A stretch of DNA of 64,000 bases, taken from NCBI GenBank assembly GCA_003439945.1, contig QVRM01001748.1:216173-280172 (forward strand), in the 5' to 3' direction. The notes below the pieces were generated by a model. It saw nothing but the letters and a program-made list of their open reading frames with translations, made no database searches and was not told the origin of the DNA. Source of the DNA: Dermanyssus gallinae (Eukaryota > Arthropoda > Arachnida > Mesostigmata > Dermanyssidae). Position numbers and translations under genes: made by a program. Shown here piece by piece: positions 13,601 through 23,500 of the stretch; positions within the stretch are counted from its first letter, which is position 1; every line of letters starts with the position of its first letter.

Positions 13601-15661
13601 TAGTCTGGACCGGCGGAGCCCCCAGCCAGCGCCGGAAACGCACGCCTTTCGGCCAGAAGGCGCTCCTCGAAACTTTACTAAAATCATCATCACTGAAGGC
13701 CACGCAGAAGACGGAGTCCGGCCGGGAAACTTTGAGTTTCCAAATAGCACGCACTACAGTATGTCTCCCGGTTAGCCAACCACGCAGTTGTTCTGCCGAC
13801 GTTGTTCGGCTGAAGCCCTCCAAACGGAGAGCCTTCATAGGCAGCACACTGGTTGTCACACAGTGTTAGCTCATTAGCTAAGTCTACGACTGCACTTCCT
13901 GCTCGAAGAGGACGGTGCTTCCTTATTGCGCTAGTTTTGCGTTTTTCCACTGTCGTTCGCTTGTGTATTTTGGCAGAGATCGCCCTGCCTCGGCCCCAGG
14001 CGTCCATCCTGCTTCTCCGGGCTGTTGCTGGCTGATCCGCCACTATCACTCGCGAGCTTCCTCTTCTTTTTGTTTCGTCTATCCACCAGCTGGAAGCCTT
14101 CATTGTCCAGCTGATCTTCCTGGGCTGTCTCTGTACAGTCCATTGTCTCTACAGCCTGGTTGCGCGGCTGCAACGGACTCGTGACGTCACTTTCTACTGG
14201 CGGCGCCGGCTTCTCTTTCTTCTCCAGTTTCTCCCGCTGTTGTTGCTGCCGCTCAACCGCTCTCTCTCCTCCCGCCGTTGTTGGCGCTGTTGACCAAGAT
14301 CAACAACACTCTTGGCGACGTCTGTAAGAGGCGTCTGCTTCGACTGCTGCTGCGGTTTCTGTCCTCGGTGTCTCTGTTGTCTCTGGCATTGTTGTTGCTG
14401 TTAGTTTTGTCTACCAACAGTACGGGTGACGGTAGACGCATATGAGACGTTCGAACCAATGAGCTTGGCGGGAACATTTGAGCTGCCGCCGATGTCTTGT
14501 GCCACTTTGTTTTGTGCCACCTGCTTTTTCGCATTTTATAGTATATACTTACACATTTATTATTATCATTATTATCATTGTTTTTTCTTGGCAGTTTGGC
14601 GAGCGCCAGTGGGTTTGGATGACTGCAGACGGTCGTTAATCAAGACCCTGTGCCTTTGGTGTCGCTGCCTTTAATCGGTGAACCATTTTATTACTATCAC
14701 TACTGCTACTACTACTACTACTACTAGGTTCAAATTTGTTACTTGTCTGCACGTGCTATACTTGGGTTTTCTTCTTCCTTTGCCTAACTCTCTCTCTCTT
14801 TCTCCTTTTCTTTTTTCATTTATTTTTCTTGCTGACAACCGTCCGTTCTGCTACCGCACAGACGAACTGGACGACCGCCGTGGAGATCCTCGACGGGGAC
14901 ACGTTTCTTGGCGCCGAGACGAACATGAACCTTTACGTGTGCAAGCGAGACCCGTCGGCAAACGATGATGTCCGGCCGCACATGAACGAAGTGGCCCAGT
15001 TTCATCTCGGCGAGATGGTCAACGTCATCACAAAGGGAAGCCTGGTGATGGCTCAGCCAGGCGACGTGCCGCTGCCACTCAACAAGAGCTTCCTCTATGG
15101 CAGCGTACACGGCACAGTCGGTGTGCTCGTACCCATCAAGCAGGAGCTGTACCAGCTGCTCAACGACGTGCAGACAAACCTCGCCAAGACGATTAAATCA
15201 GTCGGAAAAATTGAGCACAGCTTCTGGCGAACGTTCCAGGCTGAACGAAAGGTCCGTCCATGTGTGATTTTCTCTGACGGCGGGTTAGCGCGGATGTCTG
15301 TCCCGGCAGTTTGTCTTTGTTTGATTTCCGTTTGATAAGTATAGAGATTGTATGTTGACAGACATTTCCTATAGAGTCGGCAATCAATAGGCGGGTAGGT
15401 CATGCGCAGTAGCAGTAATAATAGTGGTGGTATTAACGATACACGTACATATGTATATATTTCGTAGTATAATAATGTTGTTAAAAATGTTTGGTGGTTC
15501 CCGAAAATAACGTTTTTTTTCAGGCGTGCGCTTGACGGCGGGGAAACTGAATAGTATATATATTTAGATATGGATATTTATATATATATATATATATATA
15601 TAGCTCTCACTAGGGGGCAATTATTTACATCCCATTATGAGTTAAATAAATATATGCTTAC

Positions 15662-15694
<33 letters not shown>

Positions 15695-16039
15695 CATGTG
15701 TGAGGTTTGACCCTCACTCTTGTATACATAAATATAAATAAATATATATATCGTTATGGGTAAGATTATTTAAATTGATATTGATAGAACTTTAGCGTTT
15801 GTTGGGTCCATGCGCCTTTAAAATAGTGTCTTCGTAACATATGTCTCCCTTTTTTTTTGCAGATGGAGCCGGCGGTTGGTTTTATTGATGGCGACCTTAT
15901 TGAACAGCTATTGGATCTGCCCAAGGAGGCGCTGCGGCAGGTAGCCCAAGGCATCACAATCGACGAGGAAGGCACCAAACGGCCCGCGACTCCCGAAGAC
16001 CTCACAAAGCTGGTGGAAGACCTCACAAGAATTCACTAG
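1334..16039 (+). CDS. DDB1: DDB1, damage-specific DNA-binding protein 1 / CUL4 adaptor (5' partial)
   Basis: DDB1 links CUL4-RBX1 to DCAF substrate receptors and, with DDB2, recognises UV lesions; it acts mainly in the nucleus. Exons: 1334-1434, 1613-1882, 2948-3192, 3990-4090, 4630-4738, 5106-5379, 5835-6155, 6499-6567, 6678-6850, 7352-7505, 7834-8030, 8259-8350, 9729-9898, 10232-10374, 10923-11070, 11236-11685, 14862-15251, 15863-16039 (TAG). All phases close with GT..AG borders. Near-identical blocks to animal DDB1 include [86 protein letters not shown] and the C-terminal LTRIH. The encoded part is 1194 residues; with the missing first exon (about 20 residues in human) it would be about 1215, against 1140 in human. 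The excess sits in three low-complexity insertions. The initiator exon is not in 1-1333. Identity is near certain; the 8350/9729 junction is the only awkward splice. Confidence 0.97.
2948..3192 (+). CDS. DDB1: DDB1 exon with Ala/Ser/Gly-rich insertion in propeller A
   Basis: The exon starts [11 protein letters not shown] and ends HVISLR, matching human VIPLDRDNKEL...YEVSLR. Between the conserved halves lies a low-complexity insert (about 3040-3120, reading [20 protein letters not shown] then SAAAAHAD) that makes this exon about 27 residues longer than the human counterpart. The exon ends in phase 2 and the Arg codon is completed at 3990. The acceptor at 2947 (tgtgaag) has a T/G-rich rather than clean pyrimidine tract, but the residues continue the previous exon without a gap. 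Confidence 0.9.
3330..3900. mobile_element. Possible retroelement remnant in a DDB1 intron
   Basis: This intron segment has a purine-rich composition and short open stretches on both strands unlike the flanking intron, reminiscent of decayed LINE coding sequence (a [11 protein letters not shown] reading on the plus strand resembles the end of an endonuclease domain). The likeness is weak. Confidence 0.25.
4147..4218. repeat. (TA)n microsatellite in DDB1 intron
   Basis: About 36 TA units. Long TA tracts recur in most introns and intergenic spaces of the window; Tyr-Ile alternating readings through them are artefacts. Confidence 0.95.
5560..5690 (-). repeat. Diverged dispersed repeat related to copies at 27.3 and 45.1 kb
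   Basis: The stretch around tatggtcgctaaatctcagc through the following atgattcatcatct resembles catggccgctgactctcagc and tatggtttatcatct at 27400-27440 and 45235-45272. A cccgttcgaaat that could be a decayed B box follows at about 5650. It lies in the DDB1 intron 5380-5834. Confidence 0.4.
5835..6155 (+). CDS. DDB1: DDB1 exon with Gly-rich insertion at the propeller A/B boundary
   Basis: It opens [12 protein letters not shown], carries the invariant [11 protein letters not shown] and GIKGIWPLR blocks, then an insert of about 31 residues (Ser/Thr/Pro, a Gly tract, acidic end; about 5970-6075) before [14 protein letters not shown]. In human DDB1 only a short loop joins WPLR to DDTLVLSF, where the chain enters propeller B, the CUL4-binding propeller. 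The insert could extend or alter that linker; this is inference. Confidence 0.92.
6880..6942. repeat. (TA)n microsatellite in DDB1 intron
   Basis: About 31 uninterrupted units, starting 30 bp after the 6850 donor. Confidence 0.95.
8259..8350 (+). CDS. DDB1: DDB1 exon with awkward 3' splice choice
   Basis: Encodes [30 protein letters not shown], matching human [23 protein letters not shown] consensus-looking donor gttagt begins at 8347, but using it gives phase 0, which runs into a stop when joined to the next exon (9729-9898). The weaker gtagcg donor at 8351 gives phase 1 and an uninterrupted [12 protein letters not shown] reading across the junction, one residue longer than the human alignment. 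I chose 8350 on that basis. Confidence 0.75.
8541..9265 (-). mobile_element. Truncated R2-like (REL-endonuclease) LINE in a DDB1 intron
   Basis: Read on the minus strand, 9063-9263 contains the reverse-transcriptase motif A ([19 protein letters not shown]). It passes almost directly into the element's C-terminal region and 3' end (8692-8886 matches the copy at 45.7-47.2 kb: [11 protein letters not shown]). Its 3' terminus, GATTGATTACATTGAATAA, is the same as in the 45.7-47.2 kb copy. Most of the RT and all upstream parts are missing, so this is a dead, internally deleted copy. It fills much of the 8351-9728 intron, antisense to DDB1. Confidence 0.8.
10232..11070 (+). CDS. DDB1: DDB1 exons 10232-10374 and 10923-11070, lengthened propeller C loop
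   Basis: The first exon begins [14 protein letters not shown], aligning with human EVSQCFGVLSSRIE; the second ends [12 protein letters not shown], aligning with HNLLIIDQHTFE. Between these anchors lies a Ser/Gly/Ala-rich stretch ([20 protein letters not shown] near 10943-11003). The human protein also has a Ser-rich loop here, so the position is conserved, but this copy is about 24 residues longer. The intron (10375-10922) holds nothing recognisable. Donor at 11071 is gttatt, which is weak. Confidence 0.88.
12140..14540 (-). mobile_element. APE-type LINE, antisense in DDB1 intron 11686-14861
   Basis: On the minus strand the order is: an ORF1-like basic, Asn/Arg/Gln-rich stretch (about 14534-13900), a GDFNCRID motif typical of the apurinic-endonuclease-like domain of LINEs (about 13470), an RT linker and RT fingers (13391-12603, with [15 protein letters not shown]), RT motif A ([12 protein letters not shown] near 12540-12575), and a post-RT region (12466-12212, [20 protein letters not shown]). 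The catalytic YxDD region between motif A and the post-RT block is absent and frames shift, so it is inactive. A second fragment of the family lies at 40.6-41.2 kb. I do not assign a clade. Confidence 0.82.
14862..16039 (+). CDS. DDB1: DDB1 last two exons (end of propeller C and C-terminal domain)
   Basis: Exon 14862-15251 encodes [20 protein letters not shown], then [21 protein letters not shown] and [19 protein letters not shown]. Exon 15863-16039 encodes [20 protein letters not shown] and ends [13 protein letters not shown]. These correspond to the end of the third propeller and the helical C-terminal domain of human DDB1. The intron 15252-15862 carries three (TA)n tracts and a strong polypyrimidine acceptor (cctttttttttgcag). 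Confidence 0.96.
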
Positions 16040-16706
16040 CGTTCGTGTCTGGGATTGTATGTATTGGTTAGAGAATATTTTCTTGAGCTCGTTCAGTTGC
16101 ATCACATGGTCTCGTGGTGAGACGACAAATTTCCTCCTTCTCGTTAGACAGAAAGCACCTTGAAAATTTCGCCGAATAGTCACAGACGGTGCGGCGTTGT
16201 CCAACGGTCATGAGACAATGGCAGCGGCGACGCTAGCGAAAACAAGAACAACAACAACAACAACAATAATGATGATAGCTATGCCTATTATAATTACTAT
16301 GTTATTCTTAATGATGAGGATAGCAATTGTTACTGTAGTAGTATAGTGGTCTTTATGCGACAACGGAAGCCATCTACGAAGCCCAGAAAGCTTCAACGGC
16401 GTCAGCTAAGAAGTCCAATGTGGTCATAACCTAAGCCGTTTACACCAGGGACAGTGGTCAGTCGACGGCACGTTAATGCTTGAATGACGACTGGCATGGC
16501 TATACTTTTTTCGAGGTGGACTCAAGCTCGAATGGTGACAGTTATTTTGTTTGTGACGCCCAACGCTGCAGTCGGCAGGAGAATGGGCGCGTTACGTGCG
16601 CGTAGTACACGCCGTTGTCTGATTTTATTTTACTAAAAATTTGTATCTGCTTTTTTATTCGATCGTTTATGATATACCGTGTATGTGCCTGGATATGCGT
16701 TGAACG

Positions 16707-16746
<40 letters not shown>

Positions 16747-18290
16747 TGTGTGTGTATGAAGACAAGAATACAAGAGCAAACACTACCGATACAGGCGCCG
16801 TATCCGAAGAAGGCCCTAGCGACGATGGCCCAAAACGACACCCATGTTCAAATAATCGAAACAAGAGGAAAATATTAATACTGGTTTGAGGTGTTCGGGG
16901 AATGGGGACGCCATAACTGTCGTTGTACCTTGCCGGCGAACTTCACCATAAGAGCTGACAACAACCTTGGCTGAATGAGTTCGATCGAGTATTGCGTCGA
17001 TTCGGTTTCGAATACGGTTCGAGATCTTTTAGCGAAACATCAACTACTATTACTATTTGAGGCGACAAGTGTAAATAAATGTTATTCAAAACTCGTATGT
17101 CGTCGGTATACTCTTCGATTTTCTCTTTCGACACACAGAAGGCATTCATTGCCCGGGTGGAGTAGTGATAAGAATGCTAATGTACACAACTCCGTTTGTA
17201 CCGTATGCGGTTTATGCAAACGCCACTCCTGTCCACGAACTTAGGAGTTCTGCAATATGATCGGGATTACAAGATCAAGGGAATATGGGCCAAACTGCGC
17301 CATATCAGGTGTTGTTTGCGTTCTCTCTATGTACATAATGTTTTCTAGTCCCCTCGCCCACTTAAACACGAATATATATATATATATATATATATGGACA
17401 AGGCAATAGCGATTCATAGTAAAAACGACAATAGGCATAGCGGTTTTGTACTTAAATACGTCAAGTTTATTTAAATTACACATCTGTCATCTTGTAGACG
17501 ATCTTGTATGCTGTGCTTATGATCGTTTGCTTATGTCGCTCTCGTGGCTCCTGTTTGTGTTTTGCTTTTCTTAACCCTTTTATTTTTACAAAATATGGAG
17601 GCTTCAGCGAAATGGTCAAAGACAAGGCTGTGAAGCTGTAACGTTTCAACAGTAATATTTTGTGCGGGGCGGGGGCATTTGCACACAAAGATGACATAAT
17701 CGCTCTTCTGAGTGCAGCTCCCCGCAGTGAGCATACCATCAGTACAGATGTGTCCTTTGTTCTACGATTTGCCCTTTCTGCTTGTCATCCTATTGGGCGT
17801 TGCGTTATGCTAGCTACAAACAAACAACTTAATCAACTCAATAACATTTCGTCTCACATATGGCATATCATCACATGGCGTGGCGTCGTTGGACTTGTCA
17901 GCCCCGTTATACGTTTAGTAGTAGTAGTAGTAGTTATCTGCTATTCTTTATGTTAGCTCTATTGGGTTTTGAGCAGACTAAAGAACATTCAACTTCAAAT
18001 GAACTATCTGTCAAAGGAATTGCCGCTTCGGACCACTAGACGAACTAGCAGGCTAGCCGGATATATTAGGCGCAGTGAGGTAAGTCGATAGCGATGGGGC
18101 AGGTGTGAGGACGGTTCGTGTGCATAACGGAAGGTTCTTTCACGTTCGTTAGCTGTCTTTGCTCAACGCGCTGCTTCTTTGGCAGTACTGCTCGAAATTC
18201 AGCCAGGTTGTTGCTAAGATTGTTGCTCCCAACAGTAACATGTGGCAGCAACAGATCTATATGGACCGAGCCGTTAGTATTTCGTTGCTG
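16040..18290. other. DDB1-LASP convergent intergenic / 3' UTR region
   Basis: The two stop codons face each other across this 2.25 kb, so it should contain both 3' UTRs. It contains short ACA-rich and GTA-rich runs (16245-16280, 17917-17935), (TA)n at 16708-16743 and 17371-17396, and minus-strand AATAAA candidates (TTTATT on the plus strand at 17466-17471 and 17579-17584) that could end the LASP transcript. I see no coding exon. Confidence 0.5.
17074..17079 (+). terminator. Candidate DDB1 polyadenylation signal
   Basis: The first AATAAA after the DDB1 stop, about 1.03 kb downstream. No transcript evidence is available, and AT-rich sequence makes chance hits common. Confidence 0.25.
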
Positions 18291-18385
18291 TTACACAGGT
18301 TCGAGATAGTTTCCCGGTGCCAGACCACGCCGGCCTGTACGCTGCACGGTACAGGTTGTCCAGCCCGACTGCAGTGGGGTACATC
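18291..18385 (-). CDS. Lasp: LASP exon 5, second half of SH3 and stop
   Basis: Reads CTPLQSGWTTCTVQRTG then RRGLAPGNYLEPV-stop. It aligns without gaps with human VQQIDDGWMYGTVERTG then DTGMLPANYVEAI. The SH3 Trp (GW) and P-x-N-Y ligand-pocket residues are present. The preceding acceptor is cctcgttgcag. Confidence 0.92.
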
Positions 18386-19441
18386 CTGCAACGAGGCCAC
18401 AATACGAAGGCAACGCCCACACGACGTTTAATTAATACCAACCTGTAGCCTGTGCGTTAACCTGGTATCGTGCGAGGTGTTGCGCATCATATCATGATCA
18501 TCGTTTATTTATTGAGTCAAAAAAAGTTTGGTACCAACATTTTCGTCATGAAATGTGCGTTTGCTTGAATGTGTCAGCCTTGAACGCTGCAGGTGGTAAT
18601 GATCGTAAGGTTATGATTTTGAGGTACTTGGTGCGAAAGCTAATAAAATAACTTCATTTACGCGAATTCTGTTCTAAACGACTATGCAGCATCTTCTGGT
18701 CGGCGTTATATGTTCTTCTCGGAGGAAGCAAACAATTTCCTCACGAACACATGGTGTGCTTAGTTTCTGTATAGGAGGACAGTGATTGTCTCGCATTGCA
18801 CATTGTGTGTTTCTATGTCGGGCACAAACACCATTGTCACTTCGTGTAGTAATTTCACGCTCACACAAGCGAAACAAGACTTTTCAGAGACCATGCTCCA
18901 TTGGAAAAATGATTTGCTTCAATGAGCTCTACAATTCCATATCCATCGTTCTTCACGTTGCCCTGGACCTCCCTGTATAGACAACGCGAGTAGTCTGCCA
19001 CCTGCCGGGCGAACGTCAACGAGTACTTGCAAATCATAACTAGCTAACTGATACTTCCCCCGGCGAATACTGTATTGCCCCATTTCAGAGGGTTTCACAT
19101 AAACAGCTTGACTTGACGTATTATACGTAAATGCTAGAACGAATAATGCTGAAAATTAAATACGCAGGGCGGGTGAGATGAGGGAGGAGATCACCTACCA
19201 ATGAGGAGGTCGCCTTCATCAAAGCTGACTTCATCACTGTCTACGGCCTCATAGGTGTAGACGGCACGGAAGGCGCGACCAACAGGGACGCTTGAAGGTC
19301 GAGACGGGGTCGGCGACGTCTCAGAGGGATCGGGGGTGCTGCCGACGCTATTTGTGCCCGTTCCTCGCTGATGTGAACCTGTCTCGTCGTCCATAGATAT
19401 ATGTATATGATTGAATTACATTTATAGATAGAATACAAATA

Positions 19442-19484
<43 letters not shown>

Positions 19485-19851
19485 GTTTCCATCTTATGTT
19501 TATTGATATCTATAACAACTTTAACCAAAATCTGCAAATTATGAAAGTAATGATTGCTTCGAAATCGGAGTATATTATTAGTATTGCTTAGTAAACGTAC
19601 AAAACCGGTCCTGAATTCGTTTCTACGGCTGTATTGAAAGGCTATATGGGACTTTTGCCTGCAGTATAGGCCGAGCAAATAGGATCAACTATTATAAATG
19701 ATATATACATTCATGTATATATTTGACTGGAGGGATGATATGAATGACTCAGCTGTAGTCGCTAAGTTTTGTATGTGTGTAAATTGCGCACCTAGCGTAA
19801 ATATATGTAACAAACATTTCAGACAACAACCCTGTGTCGTTCATCGCTTGG

Positions 19852-19885
<34 letters not shown>

Positions 19886-20442
19886 TACAGGAGGGTGGAA
19901 TTTGCGGCAAGAAGCATAGGACTCAGTAGTAAACAATGGTTAGACACTACTATGTCCAACAAATTTAAAGTAGGGAAAAGGCAGAATACACTCAGAAGTG
20001 GTGGGCAGCACTTATGCAGAAAACTAGTTTAAAGGATGTATATGGGAATACAAAATCGGAAAGGGGTGGAGTAGAATAGTTATACTGTATAATACAAGAG
20101 GCAGCTGGCTGTTAGCGGATGCGAGAACCGGTATATTAGACACGAGAGGTACAACGAAACTGCCACGAGAATTCGAAACAACGGTTTGTCGGATAAGCCG
20201 GGAGAACAGACGAAACGTAGATCATCTGGTTAGGGAGTGTAAACGATTGGGAGGGACCAGGGATTTAGAATTGGGGGAGGCGCTAGGATTAGGCAAGAAT
20301 GCAGAAAAGGCATAAGGGAAAAAACGGGGGCGTACAATAGAGGTAATTAAAGCTGCAACGTTATACGGCCCTGATATAAAGGGGCGATATGTGTACACAC
20401 ACTTATCAAGCGAATAAATCACTATATATAATACATATATAT

Positions 20443-20484
<42 letters not shown>

Positions 20485-20525
20485 GGACAATTGTTAACCC
20501 CGTCACGAGTTAAATAAATTGAGTA

Positions 20526-20588
<63 letters not shown>

Positions 20589-23500
20589 CTGCTCAGGCTG
20601 CAGCTGTTATTGCGCATACCATTCGAGTGGTAGATGAGGTTTTGCCAGCGGTGAGGGCTGTCTCCGGACACATATCGAGTGAGCGTGTGTATCGGCTGCT
20701 CGTCGCAGTACGGAACGAAGTCGGAAATCGAACCGATCTCGCGAAACGCGTCATGACCTCCGCTGGTGTTGTCTATCAGCGAGATTGGTCGCCCATCCAG
20801 CGCGTTGTACAGAAAAGCCGTAGTACCTAAAAAAAACACCCCACCAGAGTCGGTGACGTAGCCAAACTAGTGGTCAGAGCGTATAGATATATCGTCTTCC
20901 TATCGATTAGCAGCGAGCCTGAAGAACAGAATATGAACCATGTAACATCGTTATTTTCTGGTGCAGTCGATAAAATACTGGGATGTCAGGCAGTCCGGAA
21001 AACTTACTCAGTAGTCCGAGATAGCACCTAAAGGCGACCAGATTAGAGTTTCAAGACAATAAGAAGCGTGGTCTTTATCCAAGCATCTACAATCCGCCAA
21101 TGACCGTAGAGGGGACAATTCATTTGGGTACACATGCATTGGGGTTATCTATACCCTCCACTTTGTCTGTTAAAATAGTCAAGCGTTTGCAAGTAGCAGC
21201 ATCCCAAAAAGAACAGCTTGAGCATTTCGCTCGTTTTTTGTGTAATGGGGTAACTGGAAAATGCAGAAAGCTCATCTGAAAGTGGGCCGGTAGTGTGGAA
21301 CTCCAACACACTGTGTGTAATGGGGTAACTGGAGATGCAGAACATTGGGATAACTGGAACCAGGTTTGTGTAATGGTAACTGGAAGTGCAAAAAAACTGG
21401 GGTAACTGGAACCAGGTTTGTATAATGGGGTAACTGGAAAATGTAGAAAGGTCAACTGAAAGTGGGCCGGTAGTGTAGAACTCCAACACACTTAGAACGA
21501 GGTGTTCCCCATCCCCACCGACCAGGAACTGCCTATGCAAATGCTGCAAACACTTGATATCTATTTTGACGTAAGTATATCTTTAAAAGTCCGCTCATCC
21601 TCATCATACTGTTTGTCGGGTGAGGGAAAATGCTTTTACGGACTCCCAAAGTGTGGGACTCGATGTGGAGATAATACCCACTAAAAACCTGGCTTCAGAA
21701 AGAACCGAGGAGCATGAACTCTCTTTTAATACTTCTTCAACTCCTACTTCTCCCCTAGGGTTGCCTGGGAAGAGCGCGCCTCGCAGCCGGCACCAAATAT
21801 TTTCGTTTATTGATAATATCGGCAAAATCTTCAATTCATGATGTTCCAGCTTTTGATGTCTTACGAGAGAGTGCCTGCGCCATTTGTTTACATGTTACTG
21901 GGAGTTCCCATTCTAACAGTCGCGACAGCTTCGTCCTGTCTGCGGTGAACGCCGCGCATATTTTGAAAATGTGCTTGATATCGTCTTCTTCTGCTGAATC
22001 GCAGGAATACATATCGCTGGAGACGGAGCACGTCCGATACGAAGTATTTTCTGAGCCGCCTCCCCTGCGGCTGTGCACCGCCGGATCCTGGTGAGAAGGC
22101 GTCGCGTCTGGATGCAGTCCATCCTGAGGCGGCCGATGCTGACCGTTCCCGTTCGGTTTTTACCCTGCTGCCTTTGGGCAATAGGCATAATGAGGACTCT
22201 GTTTCCTTCGACTAGCTTCAGGAGCCTCTGTTTGGCGCATCACTTTTGGATCGATGCGTGAGGTGCGCCCACCTCTGTGGAAGGTGGGACCACTAGTGTT
22301 AATAACAATGAGATTCTCCACCGCCATCCATTCGAGGACTACGAAACTCGATAAGCAGCAACAGGTCGGTGCCTAGCCGGTTGCTGCTCTGCTGGAGCAT
22401 AGCGTGAGATGCGGTTGCAGTTTAGCTGTATAATTATATAAAGAACTTCACTGTATACTCAATTTTATTTTACTCCCTCGAGCAGATTTTTTATGACATC
22501 AAAAAAAAACATTTACATACGCAATCAGTTATCCGATAGCTTCTCGCCAATCAACCATTGAAGCAAAAAGCTGCTACCCTGGTGGCGACATGAACTTGCG
22601 TGCTCATTGCAGATGCCTCTTGAGAGGTGGATTTTATAGTGCGGCCGACATTGAGATTGAACAACATGGCAATTTTGCCTAATATGTTCCTGGAAATCGC
22701 TTCATGAAGTTGGAATGAATGGAAGACAGTCCCTAGTCGGAGCCACCCATACGAACCTCAACCAGAGACAGTTCGGCAAATTAGGCTCTCTGAACTGCTA
22801 AGGGTTTCATTCAGAGACATGGGTAATAAATGTTGGATTGATTCAATGAAGCAGATCATCGACGATAAACCAAAACAGATTACTGCAGAATGCTGAACTG
22901 CTCAGGATTTCATTCACAGACATGGGTAATAAATGTTGGACTGATTCAATGAGGCAGACAGACAGACCATCGACGATAAACCAAAACAGATCACTAACCG
23001 AATGACGTAGCTGGCTCTCTCTTCACGAGTTCGGTGGTTTTTCGCTTCTCATCCATATGCTTTTTTCGACGGAGAGTTCCGTTATAGGCGACGTCCGATA
23101 TGACCTCGCCCATCTTCTTGACCCGCAGCGTCTCCATGTCGTCGGCAACCTGCGCACAGCGGTTGCAACACAGGGTATGCATTTTTAAGCGTTCATACTT
23201 CGTACTGAATGTGAGTCAAACTTGAACAGCAATGAATTGTCCGTATTCTACACGCACGCAAAGCCTGCTAAATAGTGGCGGCTTTGGTGGTTCCTCGAAC
23301 TTAGTCAGTCAAATGATACCCGCGACCGGTTACTGTATACATTACTGGCTGTGCAGTATAAACATCTAGAGGTCGCATCGGCCCTCAGCCAACAACTTTA
23401 TGCGGCTCGTAGAGAGCGCATGTATGATAGATGAGTCTACGTGTACATCGTATCTAAATAGAGAGAGAATCAGCTTTAGATGAGCAGCCATCGCCATTGT

